From positions 976,709 through 1,040,708 of the forward strand of contig NW_022985446.1 in assembly GCF_010093595.1 (NCBI RefSeq): DNA of 64,000 nucleotides, in the 5' to 3' direction. Position 1 is the first letter of the stretch, and every line of letters starts with the position of its first letter. The notes below the pieces were generated by a model. That model searched no databases, was not told the origin of the DNA, and saw only the letters and a list, made by a program, of their open reading frames with translations. Below, one piece after another: positions 1 to 10,000 of the stretch. Origin of the DNA: Mytilinidion resinicola. Taxonomy: Eukaryota > Ascomycota > Dothideomycetes > Mytilinidiales > Mytilinidiaceae. The position numbers were made by a program, and so were the translations under genes.

Positions 1-578
1 CAGGCCACCTCGTGCCGTCGTCAGAGATACCCCCAATCATGATTGCCGATCCCAACGATGAATGGTCTATGAAGCTTGGACACGCAAACTTTACCATCTA
101 CCCGGAACCCTACATCCCGGAATTTTGTGATACTGCTTCTTGCAGGCAGCTGTTTGCTGACTGGGAGCAAGCGCGGCGCAACTTCACTAAGCACCAAGTC
201 CGGACCGGGGAGTACTTTGGCGCAACGTCAAAAACGTACATGCTCACCGAGAAGAAATGGGCCGAGATTGACGCATCGTGGAAGAGGAATAACGATGTCG
301 CGATTGCAAGAGCCGCAGAGATTGGGCAAGAGCCGCCATCCTCATCACCCCTCGAGCCAGCTCCTCTGACCAAGATCCCTTCATTACACGACCCCAAAAG
401 CGAAGGCAAGTTCCCGAAGTTGGGCGACGAAGACATTGTCGGACCAATGGTCCAGATTGCGTCCCAGATCCAGCGGCGACCCTCACGGAAACGCGCCTTC
501 TTGAAGTTCCTCAACGACATCAGATTTCCCGGCTCTTTTCTCAACCGATCCTCCGTGGGCGTGCGTTCCGGTCGATGA
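1..578 (+). CDS. Conserved fungal protein of unknown function, 3' part only
   Basis: The reading frame is open from the left edge of the window to a TGA at 576-578, so the start lies outside and only about 190 C-terminal residues are seen. The visible part has an aromatic, charged segment (around EWSMKLGHANFTIYPEPY) followed by ADWEQARRNFTKHQVRTGEY and a Trp-rich helix-like stretch. The tail is Pro/Ser-rich and ends in a basic, Arg-rich region. I recall this arrangement from conserved Pezizomycotina proteins that carry no named function, often annotated only as proline/serine-rich. No catalytic motif, signal peptide or membrane segment is visible. The next gene on this strand starts 2.5 kb downstream. 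The coding call is fairly sure; the function is unknown. Confidence 0.7.
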   Translation, partial: GHLVPSSEIPPIMIADPNDEWSMKLGHANFTIYPEPYIPEFCDTASCRQLFADWEQARRNFTKHQVRTGEYFGATSKTYMLTEKKWAEIDASWKRNNDVAIARAAEIGQEPPSSSPLEPAPLTKIPSLHDPKSEGKFPKLGDEDIVGPMVQIASQIQRRPSRKRAFLKFLNDIRFPGSFLNRSSVGVRSGR

Positions 579-3137
579 CCTGCACGTCTCTTCTCTATGA
601 TACCTATATCTCGGCTTTGTAGACATATTTACGAATAGACCTCGAGAACACCGGGTTGCGCCATTTTTGGTCCGGATCGCACCCGTGCTCTACGAAAGTC
701 ACGCCACTCCTTATACGTGGACGAATCTCCTTTGTGTAATACCTGGAGGATCATTCAGCATCCCAGCAGTAACAGTTCGAGATGTAACTCTTGCGACCAA
801 AAGCGAGCGAGCGAGTTAGCATATCAAGCAGATTATGACAGCGAGCATAGCGTCAGCGGTCATCAGCGGGCTCTTCAGCCAAACCCCGTGTGTAAACCTT
901 TCTTTTGTGACGGAGCGGCATTTTCGGCGGCTATACCCAACGGAACCGCCCCTTCTGCATCTTAGTGCGGAAGGGCAAAGGTTGACTGGGGCAAGCGCAG
1001 CCAGGGGATCGAGGTGCGTGTGTTTGGAATAGGGGTCCCCAAAAGTGTTTGCGATCAATGTATAATTATAGTACGTCTAGAGACCTGGACTAGGGAAGGG
1101 GTTTGAGATCGTTGGGCCCACAGCGGGGAGCGATCCCGATGCTGTGTTGCCTGCCGCTATTGTGTGAGAGTATAGGTGTATTGACGATATAATTATCACC
1201 TGATGCTATTTTTGGCTTTGCGTGAGTGATTGAGGATTGTACTGCTGTGGCCGTCACGCAAGTCATCGAGAGACCTTGATACTCGGAGGTCGGGTGGTTT
1301 CAAGTCCACTTGAGCTTTGGATGGCTTGCGGTTTTCGTTCCCTGCAACTTCAACAGACGACTTACTTTTGTCTGATATTGGGAACATCATTCCTACAACG
1401 TATCATCCACTATCATCCGCTAATCTGCTAACTGCGATGCGCTTGTGGCACTCTTCCCCCAACCCGGCGATCTGGAGAGATCGGTCGTTTCTAGCCTGGT
1501 TCAGACCGAGTTTCCCATGCCGTGCACCCACACTTCCAGAGCTCTGATTCATACGTCCTACCCAACCGAGCATGTCCAAATTCGAACAACGCGAAGTCCT
1601 CCACATCTGTTCAGCAGACCGTGCCGCACAACCCAAAAGCCTCTCTCTCTCTCTCTCAATCGGGGCATACAAGCAGACTCGAGGTCATGCCCATACCCTG
1701 CTGCGCCTGCCCACAGACCCCATGGCGGCTTTCTTCCACCTCCCAACTCAGCATCTCTAACATCCTCAAGTCACGGATCGGAACCTAGGACGAGACCCAA
1801 ACCAATTCGGACTGCCGCATCTATCCCTCACCATCCCTCTAACCGCAGCCGTAATACCACCTCCACCAATGCGGCGTACGTCTTCCCCATGGCCTCCCCA
1901 CCCGCGCCCTCCCAAACTCCCGGGAAAGGTTCCGGCGTCCTGGCCACTCACCGCATCGCTAATTGGAGAGTTTTCTGGCCTACTCAACGTGAAACGCCTG
2001 ACGAGTGACTACAGGCTCGGGCATGTGCTATCGGTCACTCGAGAACAGACTTAACAGGAAGAGGATGCATGAGGGTGAGGTGGTGTTGGATACTTTTGGG
2101 GGAGAGCGCAGGGGAGAGAGGGGTAGGGAGGGTTTATTGAGGGCTTGGGAGCTGTGGATAGGTAGGGACATGCACTTGGATGATGAAAACGGCGAAGAAA
2201 TGGGTTGATGCTTGAGGCATTTGGGAGGTTGCATGGAGGAAACCCGTATAGTTGACTTTGGTGAAAAGACTGGGAGGTGGAGAGTGACACTGCTTTCTGC
2301 CTACAAAGATCGGCTTACTTGGGACCTAATTCAGGATTTGTTTCAAGGATCTCAAACAGACGAACGCATTCATGTTTCGTGTATGAATCCTCATTGTTTC
2401 GAATTTTCTACTGGATATTTCTCTCCAGGTCTACTCACAATGAGGAATGTTGATAGTGAAGACGGTGTATCACGAGCTCATTCTGAATGCGTGATACATT
2501 CATCGTGTGGCGTCTTGATAACCGTTCCATGGTTGAAGTGACCTCGAGCCCTGACGGACTGAGCCCTGGACTGGCAGGTGTTGTCGTTGACTCGTCACAG
2601 GCGAAGGTGCAGACGCTCGGGGTCTCCACGGCCCTGTGAGGCGACGGCGACAGCGAACTTCGATAGCACCCGTTACATTTCTTTTGCAACGGCATGTTTC
2701 AGAAGGATTAGGTTCGTATTTCCAGGGTCGTCGAGCAGGACCTGCCGGTCGTCCATCAGCTTCTAGCGCGGGCTCTGACTCGCTTACGACATCAGAAGGC
2801 TGCCGCATGTCATCGATCTTCCCAGCCACCCGTCTGTCAAGTTGACTTCAGACCGGATCCCCCCACCGAGGGCCTCGACTTCTTCACTCTTCGACACTTG
2901 TCACTTGCACTTCTCTTCTCACGTACCATATATTCGACTGTCTCTCTTTCAGACCCCATATTCCCACCACCCATCACCGCTTTCAGCCAGCTGACAGCTG
3001 CCGCCCGCTTTGTCGCACGCGACTCATATATCAACCTGCACCCGCCACTACCTCCCTTCCGGCACTGGCCTGCTCGAGTACCGGACTTCTATTGTCCCTG
3101 GACTCCCTTCATCGACCGTCGCTACACAAATAACACC
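579..3137. other. Intergenic region with a CT microsatellite
   Basis: No gene could be supported in this 2.5-kb stretch. Several open frames exist (for example 1445-2008 on the plus strand), but they overlap one another on both strands, have no recognisable domain and look like chance frames. A (CT)8 run lies at 1641-1657. The last 250 bases are pyrimidine-rich and probably hold the promoter and 5' leader of the TCP11-like gene. Confidence 0.6.
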
Positions 3138-6026
3138 ATGGACGCGCCACTCTCAGACTCCGAGGCCGAGATGGTCATTACGCAAACAAACGACGACATC
3201 CCAGAGGAATCCGACATAATGCTCTCCGACACTGAGAACGGCCAGATCTACGCACCGCCGCCCCGCATAGCTGCGCGCTTCTACCGCTCCTCAAATAGCC
3301 GTCGCAAGTCGTCGGCCCCCTCCTCGAGGCGCAACTCGATCTCCTCCACCCATTCCCACCAATCGAACCGCTCCTTCCGAAACGTGTGCCAGAGTAATCA
3401 TGTCGCACAGCATCTTCGCCGCGCCTCTATACTCGAAACCCGCAAGGCTCGCCTAGCTGATAGGGCTGCCCATGCCGAGCAGGTTCGATTACGCGCTGCG
3501 CTTGCCAAAGCGACCCCTCGGGGCTCGAATAGCGAGGAGAGAGCTCTAGCTGCACAGCAAGCTCGGGAGAAACACCTAGCACAAGTAGCAGCGGCATGCG
3601 CCGAGGAAGTCAAACGGGCCAAGAAAGTGGCCGAGGACATGAAAGAGAGGAAAGCCGCTGAAGAACGGAGGTATAGACTAGAAATGGAAGAGAAACTGGC
3701 CGACGCGGAACGACGGCGAGCAGAATATAAGAAGAGCACTCGAAGACCCCGAACCGCCAGCCTTTCTCCTACGAATGAGAGCAAGAAGGCTATTCCGGGT
3801 CATACTCTCACCCCCGAAGATGCAGCCAAGAAGATCCAAGCCCTTTGGAGGTCCCGATGGAGGAGGAACGTCGTCGGGGCCTTTGTGGAACTTGGTCTCT
3901 GTATCGATAAAGTCCACGATGCGACTTTTGAAGATATCACCTCGATCCTGGCCGAGGAGAAGCTGCTGAGTGCAACATCTAAGATCATGTCTATCTTCGG
4001 TTTATTGACTGAAGGCGACGTGGCTGCGAATGGGACGGCCGTTCGTACATTTCTCAGTGCATATCTTATTCTCGGACATCCGGAGCACGTTTTCAGCAAA
4101 GATGGCGACCAAGAGCAAGACTTGATCAGGAAGGCCAAGGATTTGGTTATTTCATTCGAATCCGCTTTGCCCAGGCTTACGGCATACAATAACTACACCC
4201 CGGCGCCTATCCGACTTGAAACCGTAATACTTGCACATGGTGCCTTCATCACGGCTTTCAACGACTGGAAAGCTCGCGATTCATCAGCCATCATCGAGAC
4301 TATGGTGGCTACTTTTGTGAATTTGGACGCTATTTGGCAAAGCGTCAAAGACGAGACCGTGGACGAGGTCGCGAATGAATACAGAATGGGCATTCGGGAC
4401 AACCAAGTCATTTTACTCAGCAAGATTAGGAAACTAGTTGGTCCCGAAAGAGCGAGTCTTCTTATCAGGAAGGCCATCCGCGAGAGCAGGAGGGCCAGAC
4501 CTCGAAGGAGACCAGCTGGTGATGTTCGCCCTCGATTGGCTATGGAATCGTCTTCCCCAACGGGTTCAGTGACCTCTGCTGAAGTCACAGGACTAGAGGC
4601 TGAAGCGGCGTCGCAATTGGCAGAGTCTCAGAGAACTGCCACCACAGACGGCTTCCAAGCCAGAGAAATCACAAAGATGTTCTCTGTTATGCCTCACAAC
4701 CGAATCTTGGTACATGAGCTCGCCATCGACAAAGATTTCCGCCTTGACCCATCTCCCCAAGCTGAGCTCCGCGAGGCTATGCATAGGGATCTTTGCGACT
4801 CTATGTTGAAGGGATTCGAGAATGGCGAAGGCAATCTCTGGACTATGGCTATGGCCGAAAACATTCGAGAGAAGCTCCTTCGTCTGTTGAAGCCTGGAAA
4901 CTCGATGCATACGCTTATATCAGAAGCCCTCGACCAGGAACACATCAGCACTCAGCTGAATCAGGGGCTCTTCTCGTACGAGAAGTTCTTCTCTTTTACT
5001 GCGTCAATCCTTCCCAAGCTCTGCGCACCAGTCCGAGACGCAGAGGTCAAAGCATTGGCAGACGAGCTCGTGGAAGAGGGTCCGCTTCCAGACATGATCG
5101 AGAAGATCTTCAAGCTTCTCCACGTCATCGACCTCCTATCCCTCGACTACTCCAACTTCCTCCTCATGAATGCAGCCCCAACCCTGATCAAAGAGTCTGC
5201 AGGCTACGAAGCCCGCTCCTTCGCCCAAGACCTCGACTCGGGCAAAACCACTCTCCAGAACACCCGCCGCTGGTGGCACAACGCCGCCGTAAACCTGCAC
5301 ACCGAAGCGGACCGCCGCGACCCAGCTAACCGGCCCACAACCGACAAGATCTACGCGCGCGGCCTCGTCGACCTCGCCATCGCCACGCCTCCCCTCCGCG
5401 ACTCGGACCTCCCAGAAACCCTCGCGCTCGACCGCGTCCGCCTGCTCCGTATCCGCGCCGACGCCGTCCGCATCACCGCCATCGGCGGCATCCTCCTCAC
5501 CGCCAAGAACCTCCTCAAGCGCGACGTGCGCTCGCCCTGGAAAGCTGAGGCCGCGCGCATGTGGGACACGCTGAAGGACGGCTACGACGCCACCGACGCC
5601 GCTCTGTCCGCCAAGATGCTGTCCATGATCGAGTCCTCGCACGCCATGCCGCCCGCCACCCGCGCGCAGCTCGCCAGCACCATCGCCCGCCTGCTCACGC
5701 AGGCGCAGAGCGGCAAGCTGACCGACCCCGTCATGAAAGTGCTCTTCCAGCGCCTCAAGACACACATTTTCAGCCGCATCTCGGCGTCGAGCAGCGGCGA
5801 GCGCGTGCGGGCGGCCAGCACGGCGACGGAGGGCCTCGCGACGACGGGGCTGCCCGAGTTTATCGGGCAGGTAGGCGAGATTGTCGAGACATTGGGGCGA
5901 GTGGCGGGCGTGGATCGGCGCGCGCATAGTGTGTGGTATGAGCAGTTGTCCGAGGAGATGGAGCGGTTGGGGCAGGAAATTGAGGGGCAGGGGCAGACGG
6001 GGGGAGAGAGGTCGATTGAGGCTTGA
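3138..6026 (+). CDS. TCP11/SOK1 family protein with IQ motif
   Basis: This 962-residue protein belongs to the T-complex protein 11 family. Its yeast member Sok1 is linked genetically to cAMP/protein kinase A signalling. I chose the ATG at 3138 because it sits in a good context (CACCATGG); the frame is open 80 codons further upstream, but that part looks like 5' leader. The order is: an acidic, Ser-rich N terminus; an Ala/Glu/Arg-rich probable coiled coil at about residues 100-200; an IQ-type calmodulin-binding motif at about 229-245 (AAKKIQALWRSRW); then the long helical Tcp11 domain from about 300 to 900. The signature LPETLALDRVRLLRIRADA falls near residue 757. No intron is needed. The 3' third is markedly GC-rich at third codon positions compared with the 5' part. 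The family call is firm; the exact role in this fungus is inferred. Confidence 0.9.
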   Translation: MDAPLSDSEAEMVITQTNDDIPEESDIMLSDTENGQIYAPPPRIAARFYRSSNSRRKSSAPSSRRNSISSTHSHQSNRSFRNVCQSNHVAQHLRRASILETRKARLADRAAHAEQVRLRAALAKATPRGSNSEERALAAQQAREKHLAQVAAACAEEVKRAKKVAEDMKERKAAEERRYRLEMEEKLADAERRRAEYKKSTRRPRTASLSPTNESKKAIPGHTLTPEDAAKKIQALWRSRWRRNVVGAFVELGLCIDKVHDATFEDITSILAEEKLLSATSKIMSIFGLLTEGDVAANGTAVRTFLSAYLILGHPEHVFSKDGDQEQDLIRKAKDLVISFESALPRLTAYNNYTPAPIRLETVILAHGAFITAFNDWKARDSSAIIETMVATFVNLDAIWQSVKDETVDEVANEYRMGIRDNQVILLSKIRKLVGPERASLLIRKAIRESRRARPRRRPAGDVRPRLAMESSSPTGSVTSAEVTGLEAEAASQLAESQRTATTDGFQAREITKMFSVMPHNRILVHELAIDKDFRLDPSPQAELREAMHRDLCDSMLKGFENGEGNLWTMAMAENIREKLLRLLKPGNSMHTLISEALDQEHISTQLNQGLFSYEKFFSFTASILPKLCAPVRDAEVKALADELVEEGPLPDMIEKIFKLLHVIDLLSLDYSNFLLMNAAPTLIKESAGYEARSFAQDLDSGKTTLQNTRRWWHNAAVNLHTEADRRDPANRPTTDKIYARGLVDLAIATPPLRDSDLPETLALDRVRLLRIRADAVRITAIGGILLTAKNLLKRDVRSPWKAEAARMWDTLKDGYDATDAALSAKMLSMIESSHAMPPATRAQLASTIARLLTQAQSGKLTDPVMKVLFQRLKTHIFSRISASSSGERVRAASTATEGLATTGLPEFIGQVGEIVETLGRVAGVDRRAHSVWYEQLSEEMERLGQEIEGQGQTGGERSIEA

Positions 6027-9000
6027 GCGAATTTGCGAGTTCGAGTTCTTTTATTTTTTGCGTATGCGCGCGCTTTTCTCTTCAAGCGACTCGGTTCGTT
6101 TTCAGCATCACGACTTTCCTTGGCCTCGACAGTACGGTACAGCACATGGCGTAGGCGTTTTTCCCCCGATCAGGTTGGGTAATAAGGTTGCACATGGACG
6201 TTTTTGAGTCGTCTGGGGCGCGGGGGGGGGGGGGCGTTCCTTGGGGGTTCGCATCATTCCATCCTTTTTTTTTTCAAGCGATATCAGAGCCCTCGTTGGC
6301 TTCCCTTTGGTTCTGGTCAGAAAGGGTAATTTGGAAGGTTGGGAGGATGGGGAAGGTATTGGGTATGGAGTGTTCGATAGCTCGTGTAATGATGACTATT
6401 ATGATTATTGATATGTTACGTTCTAAGAGGTTGTGGTGTATGAGTGGCACATGGGAAGTTTTGACGTTCTGAGGACGAGCGAAGGTGGGGAGGCGAAATA
6501 GATTCCTCGAGTTTGATCTGAGTGGAGATGCTTGGAGACTTACCCGCTGCCTGCGTAGGGTGGTGTTTGTTTAATTGCTAGACCCGGCTACTGTCGACTG
6601 TACGGGTTCACGTGCCCACACATCAAGCGGCTTGGAGCAGACGTCGAGAAACACGGACACGACACGCTACTTGGGATATGGGAAAAGGAGCACGTCGTTC
6701 TCATGGTATGAATCCAACATTGGTCGCATTAGAAGCAATGGCCACATCACGGCTGAGGAGAGAATCGGTTGTTGGTCTAGAAATACGAAGCCCATTTTTG
6801 CTGGAACGTTTGGGGGTAATGGAGGAAGAGTAGTTGATGAACTCCGAGCCTCGTTTCTCAGCGTTCGGAGCAGTCGGGAGTATGTCCTGTTTTATTCAAA
6901 GCGTAAGCGGCTGCTGGATAGTGACCTATTGGGTCAGGACCAGTTTCGCGAAGGATGGGCTAGAGGGGAAGGCAGTACGGTGAACGCTTGAATGATTAAT
7001 ACGTGGAGAAGAAGTCGTTGAAGCAGACTGTTAGTGAGAAGAAGATACCAGGGAAGGAGTTTGATCTAGATGTTCGCGATTGAATAGGGCTGAAGTATGA
7101 GAAACAATTTTTTATTGAGTTATATACCTCAATGGCTGTACGCAGCCTCGAGGCTACGCAGCTTCAACTATATGGCTGCGAAGCAAGCGGACCTCGGGAG
7201 TAAACCACTGGTTACCTGAAGACGACGGCACTTGTTGTCAGCCAAATCAACATTAGACCTAGTGGACTCAAACTTGTGCGTTGACACAGATTCGTGCCTA
7301 TTGGTTTTACCACACTGCTGGACTCTACGATCTCATCCTCTAGTAGGACGATTTACCTTCACCACCGAAGTGGTACAACGCGGGACCCAGTGGTACTACC
7401 CGAAGGTCAACCAGGGAATCTTCCCAAGTCTATCTCGATTGCTGTTTCCCGCGGCTTCTCAATCTTGACGACATCGAACTTCAAGCCCAATCAACGGCCA
7501 AAGGAAGCGATTCCGGGCACGCAGACATCTCGCGGCCCTACTACGTACAGGACAACCCGGCGTTTACGTACAGTACAAAGTGTTTTGTGATTCAGGCTGC
7601 AGGGCATGTATGCATCAGCGAAAAGTCTTCAACGGCAGACGCCTACCGTTCAGCCATGATAGGCCCGGGCTGGTGGGTGTGGGGAACAGTATCGATAACG
7701 TTAACGTTAAATCAAGGCCTGAGGCGACGGCAGAAGATGGTGACAGAGACATGGCCAGTGACGAGTGCTTACGTCCCACAATTCATTTCGCGCCTGGCCA
7801 CGGTGCCAAAAAAGCGCACGCTGCAGAAGAGCAACACATTCGTGCGACATGCAGCTGTGAGCGGCGCAGAAGGCCGGCGGTGGGCGACGTGTGCAGTGAA
7901 TGCATGCTGACGCCGTGGTTCGCCGCACCGCCCCCAGGTCTCATCCCTTGAGCGGCCCAGCACCAATCGCATCTGCATCCGGCACGACTCGTAGAAACAG
8001 ACAGTTTGGCCAGGCGCTGCACACTGCACGGGGGTGACGACTGACGGCGCATCCAGGCGCAGTGTGTCGCTCTCTCCATGACTCCGGAAGGTGAGTGCAA
8101 AGACGGTCGGGGCGACGAGGAATGGAGAACTTGTCCCTCTGCTGGCCCCGGATCCACGTGTCACTCCTCATCTCGGGCCCTTCGCAGTGAGGCTGTGCAG
8201 ATGTCGATGTTTCTATGCTTGGAATGCTTGTGAGTGGCCGCTCCCCCTGCCGAGCGGGTACCTGAAGATGCAGCCAATCGCCCGGGTGCACTGCGCTGAA
8301 GCCGGCCCCTGGCGCTGAGCGACCGCTGACGGCTAGCCGGATGGGGCCGAGTGAAACGTTGGCCCTCAGCCGTGTCTTGCCCACAGGCCACAGCGCTGGA
8401 CGCCGTGCGCAGGATTCGTGAGGAGAGGGGCAGTGGAGAGGAGGACCTGCAGAGCCCGTCTGCAGACCGCATCTTTGTTGACTCCGGGAGGCGGCAGCAG
8501 AAGCGCGTGTCAACCAGGCTTTGCGCGTCTGGTCCGGTGCAGTTTTGCAGAAGGTTCGGAGCCACAGTCGGCGCCAGCAAAAGCACGCAAGCTCGCCAGC
8601 AAGGAAGTCGCCGGGACGGCGCACGCAGTCCAGGGCAGGCAGTGGCGTGCCCGTTGTTTGGCCGTGCGTTGTGCCTCCCCGATTCGCCAGCTGAGTCCAC
8701 CACGCCCGACTCCCCTTTGCCCACCCCCAACTCCCACTCAGCCTACAAAAGTCGTGCCCTGCCCCCGTCTCCTCCAGTCCCTCCTTACAGGCTTGACGTC
8801 TAGCATTTGTTTTATCTGCCCTTCTTTTCTTCACTCATTTACGAGGTCTACATCTCGATTCACTCTTTTTTCCCATTCCAGCATTCCAATACCCACGGCC
8901 AGCCGCCCGCTACCGCTCCAAGACAACGTCTGCGCCGCAACAACACATTCCAACCGTCGAATTGCCAGTCAATTCCACGTGTCGCTCTCTGACCACCAGC

Positions 9001-9103
9001 CTCAAGTACCAGTCACTCCAGGAACCACCACTGCTTCTCAGCAACAACTCCGACATCCTACACCAAACCCTATACCAATACCAATCCACATACCAAAGCC
9101 AAC
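6027..9103. other. Intergenic region and long leader of the Asp f 7-like gene
   Basis: No gene could be supported in these 3 kb. A 13-base G run lies at 6222-6234 and a T run just after it. From about 7600 to 8750 the sequence is GC-rich and open in several frames on both strands, the longest being 7941-8834 on the minus strand, but none resembles a known protein. A TACAAAAG box near 8742, followed by about 350 bases of C/T- and C/A-rich sequence, probably marks the core promoter and 5' leader of the gene at 9104. Confidence 0.55.
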
Positions 9104-10000
9104 ATGAAGACTTCCAGCACCCTCGCGCTCTCTGCGCTCTTCCTCAACTCCCTCGTCGCTGCTGTGCCCACCAACAAGCACAACCACCACGCTCACCTGC
9201 ACAAGAAGCGCGAACTCGTCGTCGTTACCGAAGAGGTGGTCAAGACCGAGTACAGCACCACGACCATCTGGGTCGACCCGACGCCCGCTGCTGCTGCTGT
9301 CGCTGAAGTCAGCTCTTCTGCTGGCGGCCTGTTCTACGAGCAGCACCACTCCCACCCGTCGGAGCCAGCCTACACTCCCCCCATTGTGAAGACCCCTTCC
9401 AGCGCCTACGTTGCTCCCTCCTCAGTCTACACTCCTCCCCCGGCCCCTGCATACACCCCTCCCGCTTCTAGCTCCGTCTACACGCCTCCCGTAGTACCTA
9501 GCTCCGTCTACACTCCTCCCCCGGCGCCCAGCTCCGTCTATACTCCGCCAGCATCCAGCTCCGTCTACGTGGCGCCAACCCCAGCCTACACCCCACCGGC
9601 CTCTTCATCGGCCGCCGCTGCACCCAGCGCGACCGCAGCAAGCTACGGCGGCGGCGAGAAGTTCACCGGCGACATCACCTACTACAACCCAGCCGGCGGC
9701 TACGGCGCCTGCGGTTTCACCATTGCCGACAGCGACCACGTCGTTGCCATTGCCCACGACACCTGGGACAGCAAGGGCACGATGTCCAATGGCAACCCGT
9801 GGTGCGGCCAGAAGATCACCATCCTCAACAAAGTGACCGGCAAGACGTGGCCCGCGACCATCGGCGATAAGTGCATGGGCACCGACGCCCTCCCGTGCAC
9901 GGGCGGCAACCTCGACCTGGCACAGGGCTTCTTCGACGAGGCCTTCCCCAGCGTGAACGGCCGCGGCCACTCCGACGTCTTCGAATGGTGGGAGACCTAG
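9104..10000 (+). CDS. Secreted RlpA-like double-psi beta-barrel protein (Asp f 7-like)
   Basis: The gene has one exon encoding 298 residues. Residues 1-20 form a clear signal peptide (MKTSSTLALSALFLNSLVAA) and a KKR site near residue 35 could be cut by a Kex2-type protease. Residues 60-180 are a low-complexity Pro/Ser/Ala/Tyr region with many SVYTPP-type repeats, as in O-glycosylated wall proteins. Residues 185-298 form a small RlpA-like double-psi beta-barrel with four cysteines (in YGACGF, NPWCGQ and DKCMGTDALPC) and an Asp in the FEW-containing end. This matches fungal Asp f 7-type allergens and related expansin-like barrels, which are extracellular or wall-associated. I recognise no enzymatic activity. 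The start follows a long C/A-rich leader. The Tyr-Thr-Pro-Pro repeat is prone to length variation between strains. Confidence 0.9.
   Translation: MKTSSTLALSALFLNSLVAAVPTNKHNHHAHLHKKRELVVVTEEVVKTEYSTTTIWVDPTPAAAAVAEVSSSAGGLFYEQHHSHPSEPAYTPPIVKTPSSAYVAPSSVYTPPPAPAYTPPASSSVYTPPVVPSSVYTPPPAPSSVYTPPASSSVYVAPTPAYTPPASSSAAAAPSATAASYGGGEKFTGDITYYNPAGGYGACGFTIADSDHVVAIAHDTWDSKGTMSNGNPWCGQKITILNKVTGKTWPATIGDKCMGTDALPCTGGNLDLAQGFFDEAFPSVNGRGHSDVFEWWET

Noticed and set aside
1290..1315. Sequence resembling a tRNA T-arm (GGTGGTTTCAAGTCCACT)
   Set aside because: The loop has eight bases, and no acceptor stem, D-arm or anticodon arm could be built upstream. No tRNA was found elsewhere either.
1445..2008. 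187-codon plus-strand frame
   Set aside because: Composition is Ser/Pro/Arg from C-rich DNA, no motif is seen, and it includes the CT microsatellite.
5136..5927. 263-codon frame opposite the TCP11-like gene
   Set aside because: It is antisense to a well-supported coding region with high third-position GC, which opens the opposite strand by chance.
7941..8834. 297-codon frame on the minus strand
   Set aside because: It lies in GC-rich DNA where several frames on both strands are open, has no domain or signal features, and overlaps the likely promoter of the 9104 gene.
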